Source: Leuconostoc falkenbergense (GTDB lineage: Bacteria > Bacillota > Bacilli > Lactobacillales > Lactobacillaceae). From it: 42,132 nt of DNA. The DNA lies in the NCBI RefSeq assembly GCF_014634805.1, contig NZ_BMBS01000007.1, positions 1-42,132 of the forward strand, read 5' to 3'. The notes under the pieces were generated by a model. It was given only the letters and a program-made list of their open reading frames with translations, was not told the origin of the DNA and ran no database searches. Numbering within the stretch: the stretch's first letter is position 1; each line of letters opens with the position of its first letter. Positions 36,020 to 42,132 of the stretch are shown here, one piece after another. A program made the position numbers and the translations under genes.

Positions 36020-37054
36020 ATGGTTACAATAAAAGACATCGCGGCAGCAACAGATGTTTCGGCAAGTACGGTATCACGTGTCTTAAATCAAGATATGACG
36101 TTATCTGTATCAGACGAAACACGACGCAAGGTTATTGATACAGCACAGCGTCTTAATTATGTTAAGAAACCGAAAAAAGAAGTGACTGCTCAAACACTTC
36201 ATATTGCAGTTTTGACGGTCTTTTCTGAAACACGCGAAGCAAATGATTCCTATTGGCGCCAAATTTATTTGAGTATTGTCCAAGGTGCTCATGAGCGTGG
36301 TATTGTGGTTGATGAAGTTATCCGTATCAATCAAGGATTGAAATTGGCTGAATTCGCCCATTACGATGCCATTATTGTACTTGGGGATATGACCCCCAGC
36401 GCAGTGAATCAACTAAAACAAATCAATAGCAGTATCGTTTTAGTTGATGCAAAAGACCACTACAATGATATTGATGCGGTTAATCCTGAATTGCGGTTAA
36501 TGACAGTTAGAATTTTGAACGAGTTATATGAAGCGGGTCGACAAAAAATTGGCTTCATCGGTGGCATCAATGATTTGACAGCTCTTGACGGTACTACAAC
36601 AACTAATCTGGAAGACGTACGTAGTGAGATATATGAGGAATGGTCCAAGAATCATGGTATTACCCCTCATTTTCATACTGGAACATGGCATGCAGAAACT
36701 GGCAGCTTGGGTGCAACAAAATTATTGGAAGAGGAGCCTCAATTGGATGCTTTGTTGGTGGCGTCAGATCCAATTGCATTAGGCGCTATTAATGCATTGA
36801 AGCTACAAGGCATTGAGCCCGGGAAAGACATTGATGTGGTGAGCTTTGATAATTTGGAGTTAGCTTCATATCTGGTGCCAGCGCTGACTACGGTTGAATT
36901 ACATCCCAGCGCAATCGGCAAAACTGCTATAAGTCAAGCCTGTGAACTGGCTAGAGGAGAGAGAACTTGGCCAATTTGGGCAACAATTCCCAGTCAACTA
37001 CATTATCGAGAAACGTTCAAAAAAATAAGTAACCGTTTACATTTTAGTAAATAG
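36020..37054 (+). CDS. galR: LacI-family transcriptional regulator (GalR-like)
   Basis: This 344-aa protein has the LacI HTH at its start, TIKDIAAATDVSASTVSRVLNQD, then the sugar-binding domain (HIAVLTVFSETREAN, KIGFIGGIND, DALLVASDPIALGAINALK, DVVSFDN). GAGGAAG precedes the ATG. Its gene lies between the divergent lacS and the aga-gal genes, which points to local control by galactose or galactosides. The last codons contain a cre-like box and the -35 of the aga promoter. Other LacI members such as RafR or MsmR in this context are possible names. Confidence 0.9.
   Translation: MVTIKDIAAATDVSASTVSRVLNQDMTLSVSDETRRKVIDTAQRLNYVKKPKKEVTAQTLHIAVLTVFSETREANDSYWRQIYLSIVQGAHERGIVVDEVIRINQGLKLAEFAHYDAIIVLGDMTPSAVNQLKQINSSIVLVDAKDHYNDIDAVNPELRLMTVRILNELYEAGRQKIGFIGGINDLTALDGTTTTNLEDVRSEIYEEWSKNHGITPHFHTGTWHAETGSLGATKLLEEEPQLDALLVASDPIALGAINALKLQGIEPGKDIDVVSFDNLELASYLVPALTTVELHPSAIGKTAISQACELARGERTWPIWATIPSQLHYRETFKKISNRLHFSK
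37028..37041 (+). promoter_or_regulatory. cre-like box AGTAACCGTTTACA at the aga promoter
   Basis: It is one base from the operator at 17963 (first base A instead of T). It lies in the last galR codons and covers the aga -35. Confidence 0.75.
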
Positions 37055-37064
37055 GTGGTAAACT
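37036..37064 (+). promoter_or_regulatory. Promoter of aga (TTTACA-17-TAAACT, extended -10)
   Basis: The -35 TTTACA is at 37036-37041 and the -10 TAAACT at 37059-37064, preceded by TGG. The -35 lies in the galR reading frame. Confidence 0.7.
37042..37052 (+). promoter_or_regulatory. TTTAGTAAA box 1 at the aga promoter
   Basis: TTTTAGTAAAT lies in the promoter spacer and shares the core of the 36-bp palindrome. Confidence 0.55.
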
Positions 37065-37073
37065 ATGTTTGTA

Positions 37074-37084
37074 ATTTAGTAAAT
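37074..37084 (+). promoter_or_regulatory. TTTAGTAAA box 2 at the aga promoter
   Basis: ATTTAGTAAAT lies just after the predicted start, 32 bp from box 1 (about three helical turns). Confidence 0.6.
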
Positions 37085-37103
37085 ATTTTCTTGGAGGAAG
37101 CAA

Positions 37104-39335
37104 ATGTCTAATGCAAACATTTTTTTTGATGAACAACAACAAGTTTTTCATCTATCAAATCAGCAGGTGTCTTACTTGATTCAAATCGAAGATGGTGGGG
37201 TATTGAGCCACTTGTACTTTGGCAAAAAGGTATCAGGCTATCATGGTTCTCGTCTTTATCAACGATTAGATCGCGGTTTTTCACCTAACTTAGCTGGAGA
37301 ACCTCATCAACCAGACCGTCGTTTTTCAAAAGATACGTTGTTACAAGAGTATAGTGGTTATGATACAGGCGATTTTAGACAAGCTGCTATCAAATTACGG
37401 GGCGTAGATGGTGCCGAAGCTACTGATTTTCGCTTTAAATCGTACGCAATTGAAAAAGGTAAAACAAATTTAAGCGATTTACCACATGCTTACGTATTAT
37501 CTGATGACGAGGCGCAAACTTTAGCAATTGTGTTGGAAGATGTTACTTTAAATGTCGAACTTACTTTATACTACACAATTTATGCGGACAGGCCAGTTGT
37601 AACACGCTGGAGCAACCTCAAAAACTTATCTAGCGAAAATGTGAAAATTGAAAAAATCGCGTCGCTCCAATTGGATTTACCTGCCAATGATTTGGAAGTT
37701 ATCTCTTTGCCGGGTGCTCATGTTCGTGAGCGAAGCATTGAAAGGCAAGCATTGCGTCAAGGGTTAACGACGTTTGCAAGTCATCGTGGTACCAGTTCAC
37801 ACCACATGAACCCATTTATTGCTTTGGTTGCACCGACCACGACAGAAAATCAAGGCGAGGCGATCGGCATTCAGTTAGTTTACTCTGGCAATCATCAATT
37901 TACCGTAGAAAAAGATTATGTTGATCAGTTGCGCATTTTAGCTGGTATTAATGAAGAAGGCTTTTCTTGGGAACTCACACCAGAAGATAGTTTTCAAACA
38001 CCAGAGACGCTGATGGTGTACTCGGATGAGGGCCTTAATGGTATGTCACAAGCTTATCATCACCTTTTGCGGGAACGTGTGGCTCGCGGACAATACCAGT
38101 ACGCACAACGTCCCATTGTTATCAACAACTGGGAAGCAACTTATTTTGATTTCAATGCCGAAAAAATTGAAGAAATTTTAGATGAGGCTGCGCCACTAGG
38201 TGTTGAAATGTTTGTCTTAGATGACGGTTGGTTTGGTCATCGTGATGACGATGATAGTTCACTAGGTGATTGGTTTGAGTACACAGCCAAATTAAAAGAT
38301 GGTGGTGGATTAAATGGTTTGTCACAAAAAGTGCATGACAAAGGAATGAAGTTCGGACTGTGGTTTGAACCAGAAATGATTTCTAAAAATTCTGACCTGT
38401 ATCGCGCCCATCCAGAATACGTACTACATATTCCAGAGCGTGTCATGACACCCAGTCGAGATCAATATGTACTGGATTTTTCAAGACCAGAAGTCGTGGA
38501 CAATATTTTTGATCAAATGGTGGCTATTTTGGACAATGTGCCAATTGATTACATTAAATGGGATATGAATCGTCATCTGACGGAAGTTTATTCGACTGCT
38601 TTGCCAGCTGATCGTCAAGGTGAAGTAGCACATCGCTATATGTTAGGTGTATATGATTTGGCTAATCGTTTGACCAGCCGATATCCTCAAATTTTGTTTG
38701 AAGGTTGCTCAGGTGGTGGCGGTCGTTTTGATGCCGGTATGCTGTATTATTTCCCACAGTCATGGACATCTGATAATACAGACCCTATTGAGCGTTTGAA
38801 AATTCAATATGGTACAACATTGAGTTATCCAGTTTCAAGCATGACCGCTCACGTTTCGGCATCTCCTAATCATCAAACTGGTCGCAAGACGAGTTTGAAA
38901 GTGCGTGGCGATGTTGCGACTGCGGGTGTGTTCGGATATGAATTAAACTTAGCTAAGTTAGCTAATGAAGAAAAAAGTGAGATTAAAGATCAAATTTCAT
39001 TTTATAAGCAACAACGGCAGTTGATTCAATATGGTGATTTTTATCGCATTAAAAGTCCGTTTGAGGGCAACGAAACTGCTTGGGAATTTGTGAATGAAGA
39101 TAAAACAGAGGCGCTTTTGTTTAATTATCGTGTGTTATCAACGGCGCAACCAGCGTTTAACATTACAAATTTGAGCCACTTGCTGCCCGAGGCGCTCTAT
39201 GTTGATCAAACCACACAAGAAAGTTTTTCTGGGGATGAGTTGATGTCAATTGGTTTATATAATGCGCCGATTGAGCAAGCAGATTTTACCTCATCAGTTA
39301 GATATTTTAAAGTCCAAGAAAACGAATTAAAGTAA
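37104..39335 (+). CDS. aga: Alpha-galactosidase, glycoside hydrolase family 36
   Basis: Aga (743 aa) removes alpha-1,6-galactose from melibiose, raffinose and stachyose. The GH36 catalytic nucleophile Asp is in IDYIKWDMNRHLTE, and the acid/base Asp in SWTSDNTDPIERLKIQYG. FEGCSGGGGRFD and NNWEATYFDFNAEKI are family signatures. No signal peptide is seen, so it acts in the cytoplasm on sugar brought in by LacS. TGGAGGAAG precedes the ATG. It is the first gene of the aga-galK-galT-galE run. Confidence 0.96.
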   Translation: MSNANIFFDEQQQVFHLSNQQVSYLIQIEDGGVLSHLYFGKKVSGYHGSRLYQRLDRGFSPNLAGEPHQPDRRFSKDTLLQEYSGYDTGDFRQAAIKLRGVDGAEATDFRFKSYAIEKGKTNLSDLPHAYVLSDDEAQTLAIVLEDVTLNVELTLYYTIYADRPVVTRWSNLKNLSSENVKIEKIASLQLDLPANDLEVISLPGAHVRERSIERQALRQGLTTFASHRGTSSHHMNPFIALVAPTTTENQGEAIGIQLVYSGNHQFTVEKDYVDQLRILAGINEEGFSWELTPEDSFQTPETLMVYSDEGLNGMSQAYHHLLRERVARGQYQYAQRPIVINNWEATYFDFNAEKIEEILDEAAPLGVEMFVLDDGWFGHRDDDDSSLGDWFEYTAKLKDGGGLNGLSQKVHDKGMKFGLWFEPEMISKNSDLYRAHPEYVLHIPERVMTPSRDQYVLDFSRPEVVDNIFDQMVAILDNVPIDYIKWDMNRHLTEVYSTALPADRQGEVAHRYMLGVYDLANRLTSRYPQILFEGCSGGGGRFDAGMLYYFPQSWTSDNTDPIERLKIQYGTTLSYPVSSMTAHVSASPNHQTGRKTSLKVRGDVATAGVFGYELNLAKLANEEKSEIKDQISFYKQQRQLIQYGDFYRIKSPFEGNETAWEFVNEDKTEALLFNYRVLSTAQPAFNITNLSHLLPEALYVDQTTQESFSGDELMSIGLYNAPIEQADFTSSVRYFKVQENELK

Positions 39336-39350
39336 GAAAGGTAGATTGAA

Positions 39351-40541
39351 ATGTCTGATACTTACACAAAATTAACGCAGGTTTTTGAAAGTCAATTTCA
39401 CCATTTGCCAAGTGATAAATTTTTTTCACCGGGTCGCATCAATTTAATCGGTGAACATACTGATTACAATGGCGGTCATGTCTTTCCAGCATCAATTACG
39501 CTAGGAACTTATGGCGTAGCGGCATTGCGATCAGATCGTGATGTCAAAATTTATTCAACTAATTTTCCAGAACAAGGTGTGATCACCTTTGATATTGATA
39601 ATGAAGACAAATTACCTCACGCATCTTGGGGTAACTTTGTTAAAGGTGTATTACAGGCTCTTAGAGGGTATGGTAATCAGTTTGAAAATGGTTTTGAACT
39701 AGTCATCGAAGGTAATATTCCAAATGGTTCAGGTTTGTCATCGTCATCATCATTGGAATTATTGATTGGCGTTGTCGCTCAAAAATTGTACCAACTTAAG
39801 ATTCCAAGGTTGCAATTGGTTGCCAGTGGTCAACGAGCAGAAAACGACTTTGTTGGCGTTAACACAGGCATTATGGATCAGTTTGCAATTGGTTTTGGTG
39901 AAAAGGATCGGGCAATTTACCTTGACACTAATACGATGATTTATGAGATGGTGCCTATTCATTTGGGTGATTATGTAGTTGTCATCATGAATACGAATAA
40001 ACGTCGTGAATTAGCGGACTCAAAGTACAACGAGCGTGTTCGTGAAACACAAGAAGCTGTATATCAATTGCAAAAATATGTACCGATTCAATATTTAGGT
40101 GAACTCGATAGTGATACATTTGATAAATATGCTGATAATTTATCCTCCGAAACCTTGCGTAAGCGTGCACGGCATGCAGTTTATGAAAATGAACGCACCA
40201 AGGTGGCTGTAAAGGCACTAAAAAATGATGATCTTAAGGAATTTGGTGAATTGATGAATGCTTCGCACCAATCGTTAAAAGATGACTATGAAGTTACTGG
40301 TATCGAACTAGATACTTTGGCCGAAACAGCGCAACAGGTTGATGGTGTACTTGGCGCGCGCATGACTGGAGCAGGTTTTGGTGGCTGTGCGATTGCATTA
40401 GTTCATCGCGATGCTGTTGCGCAGCTGGAAGAAACAGTGGGACGCCAATATGAATTAGTTGTTGGCTATGCACCATCATTTTATGTCGCTAATATTGGCA
40501 ATGGGGCACACTGGGTAGGTGAAGTAGCGGGAGAAGCATAA
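39351..40541 (+). CDS. galK: Galactokinase
   Basis: GalK (396 aa) phosphorylates galactose with ATP. GHMP signatures are complete: SPGRINLIGEHTDYNGGHVFP, GNIPNGSGLSSSSSLELLIG, the catalytic Asp region in NTGIMDQFAIGFG, and GARMTGAGFGGCAIALV. AAAGG precedes the ATG. The stop shares a base with the galT ATG (TAATG). Confidence 0.97.
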   Translation: MSDTYTKLTQVFESQFHHLPSDKFFSPGRINLIGEHTDYNGGHVFPASITLGTYGVAALRSDRDVKIYSTNFPEQGVITFDIDNEDKLPHASWGNFVKGVLQALRGYGNQFENGFELVIEGNIPNGSGLSSSSSLELLIGVVAQKLYQLKIPRLQLVASGQRAENDFVGVNTGIMDQFAIGFGEKDRAIYLDTNTMIYEMVPIHLGDYVVVIMNTNKRRELADSKYNERVRETQEAVYQLQKYVPIQYLGELDSDTFDKYADNLSSETLRKRARHAVYENERTKVAVKALKNDDLKEFGELMNASHQSLKDDYEVTGIELDTLAETAQQVDGVLGARMTGAGFGGCAIALVHRDAVAQLEETVGRQYELVVGYAPSFYVANIGNGAHWVGEVAGEA

Positions 40542-42049
40542 TGGCGGAAATTGATTTATTCACAGCATTCGCAAAAAAAATCATTGCAGAATCTGATTAT
40601 ACAACTGATGACGAAATTTATTTGGTCAATCAAATTATGGGATTAGTTGGTGAAACAAATCATAATACGGCGCCTCGCTTGGTAGATGATGACAGTGTAA
40701 CGACCCTAGCGTTACTAGATCAGCTGACAGCTGTTGCCGAAAAAAATGGGACATTAGCGTTGCGTCAAATGAACACTGATATACTAGGTGCGCAACTCAT
40801 GAACTTTATCGTACCAAGGCCATCACAGGTTCGCAAAATGTTTTGGGAGCACTATCAGCAATCTCCGCGACAAGCAACTGATTATTTCTTTGATTTATCC
40901 CAACGCAGTAATTACATTAAAACACGTGAAATCAGTCAAAATATTTCTTATCCGGTAGACACACAATATGGTACACTGCAAATTACCATTAACTTATCCA
41001 AGCCAGAAAAGGATCCTAAAGCGATTGCGGCTGCTTTGAAAAATAAAAACCAACAACAATCACAATATCCCGTATCACAATTGGCAAAAGAAAATGAAGG
41101 ATATTGGGGACGTCTTGATTATGCAGCGCGCACCAATCATCGGGTTATTCCGATAACATTGGGACACGAAAAATGGTATTTTCAGTATTCGCCTTATGCT
41201 TATTTCAATGAACATGCTATTGTGCTCTCTGAACATCTTCGCCCGATGCATGTTGATCGCGAAAATTTATCACGATTATTAGAGTTTGTGTCTAAATTTC
41301 CAGATTATTTCATTGGATCGAATGCGGATTTACCAATTGTCGGTGGCTCAATTTTATCACATGACCATTTTCAAGCTGGTCGTTATGAACTACCAATGGC
41401 AAAAGCAGTTATGAAAGAAAAAATTACTATTGCAGGTTGTGATTTACATGAAGCGGGTATTTTAAATTGGCCAATGACAACCATACGCTTAATCGACGAT
41501 GATCGTGAAAAGTTACTAAATGCCGCTGATAAAATTATGATGGCTTGGCAAAATTATGATGATGCCCCTCTTTCAATTCGTGCGTATGGTGATGATGGTG
41601 AACGGCACCACACGGTAACGCCAATTGTTAGATTTCGAAGTGGCCACTATGAAGTGGATCTTGTATTACGTGATAATAACACATCTGACACTTTTCCAGA
41701 CGGTATTTTTCATCCACATCCAGACGTCCAACATATTAAAAAAGAAAATATTGGTTTGATTGAGGTGATGGGGTTAGCGATTTTACCGCCACGTTTGAAA
41801 GCAGAATTAGCTGAAGTTACGCAATATTTATTAGGCAATGATAATAACATTGCAGAGAAACATCAAGCATGGGCAGATACTTTGAAGCAATCTGAAGTGA
41901 TTAACGCGAATAATGTGACCCATATCGTGCAACAAAGTGTGGGACAGATTTTCAGTCGGGTACTTGAGGATGCAGGCGTCTTCAAAAATGATCAATCTGG
42001 GCAAGATGGTCTGGAAAAGTTTATTAAGCAAATCGAAGTAGGGGAATAA
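40541..42049 (+). CDS. galT: UTP/UDP-glucose-hexose-1-phosphate uridylyltransferase, class II
   Basis: GalT (502 aa) converts galactose-1-phosphate to UDP-galactose. It belongs to the Bacillota-type class II family (about 500 aa) rather than the 350-aa Escherichia type. The likely active region is GGSILSHDHFQAGRY, and FHPHPDVQHIKKENIGLIEVMGLAILP is a family signature. It overlaps galK by one base. galE follows six bases after its stop. Confidence 0.95.
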   Translation: MAEIDLFTAFAKKIIAESDYTTDDEIYLVNQIMGLVGETNHNTAPRLVDDDSVTTLALLDQLTAVAEKNGTLALRQMNTDILGAQLMNFIVPRPSQVRKMFWEHYQQSPRQATDYFFDLSQRSNYIKTREISQNISYPVDTQYGTLQITINLSKPEKDPKAIAAALKNKNQQQSQYPVSQLAKENEGYWGRLDYAARTNHRVIPITLGHEKWYFQYSPYAYFNEHAIVLSEHLRPMHVDRENLSRLLEFVSKFPDYFIGSNADLPIVGGSILSHDHFQAGRYELPMAKAVMKEKITIAGCDLHEAGILNWPMTTIRLIDDDREKLLNAADKIMMAWQNYDDAPLSIRAYGDDGERHHTVTPIVRFRSGHYEVDLVLRDNNTSDTFPDGIFHPHPDVQHIKKENIGLIEVMGLAILPPRLKAELAEVTQYLLGNDNNIAEKHQAWADTLKQSEVINANNVTHIVQQSVGQIFSRVLEDAGVFKNDQSGQDGLEKFIKQIEVGE

Positions 42050-42055
42050 ATCAAA

Positions 42056-42132
42056 ATGGCAGTATTAGTACTTGGTGGTGCAGGATATATTGGCTCACAC
42101 ATGGTGAAACGTTTGGTTGAAGCCGGACGCGA
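42056..42132 (+). CDS. galE: UDP-glucose 4-epimerase, 5' part only
   Basis: Only the first 25 codons are in the window. MAVLVLGGAGYIGSHMVKRLVEAGR shows the Rossmann NAD motif GGAGYIGSH typical of GalE. It follows galT in the Leloir operon. The start lacks a strong ribosome-binding site, but GGGG in the galT end is within reach. Confidence 0.88.
   Translation, partial: MAVLVLGGAGYIGSHMVKRLVEAGR

Overview
The window reads as chromosomal DNA of a low-GC lactic acid bacterium, most likely Leuconostoc or a close relative. This is inferred from AT-rich codon use, the gene families (LacS with a fused EIIA domain, class II GalT, PepV, a T-box-controlled his operon) and cre-type catabolite operators. 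No phage, insertion sequence, tRNA, rRNA or CRISPR array was seen. Most of the window is ordinary metabolism and housekeeping, with a few unusual points noted below.

Layout. 1-2908: SRP targeting genes (3' end of ftsY with a Ser-Glu repeat, ylxM, ffh), then a 59-aa two-helix membrane protein (2908-3087) and a Cof-type HAD phosphatase. 4011-12546: histidine biosynthesis. hisK (histidinol-phosphatase) comes first, then a near-consensus promoter and a His T-box leader, then hisZ-hisG fused in one reading frame, hisD, hisB, hisH, hisA, hisF, hisI, hisE and hisC. 12597-19506: beta-glucoside region with a GH1 6-phospho-beta-glucosidase, a decayed second GH1 gene, two cellobiose-type PTS EIIC permeases and a ROK sugar kinase. 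Each of its three promoters carries TGTAAnCGnTTACA operators.

19534-27224: mixed small operons. They include a papain-like C92 hydrolase, NAD salvage (pncB-nadE, leftward), tsaE-GNAT-DEDDh exonuclease (rightward), a small leftward gene whose two halves lie in different frames at an A8 tract, exoA and nnrD (leftward), and a DUF2075 ATPase. Three rightward genes here (C92, tsaE, DUF2075) have an extended -10 box whose predicted transcription start is exactly the A of the ATG, so they look leaderless. 27301-33876: pepV, a 32-aa membrane peptide, an NCS1 permease, tig, clpX and engB.

33903-42132: galactoside use. lacS is transcribed leftward and galR-aga-galK-galT-galE rightward. Between them is a 36-bp perfect palindrome whose TTTAGTAAA core recurs twice at the aga promoter, together with cre boxes. 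LacS would import melibiose, raffinose or lactose, Aga releases galactose, and GalK, GalT and GalE form the Leloir pathway. galE runs off the window end.
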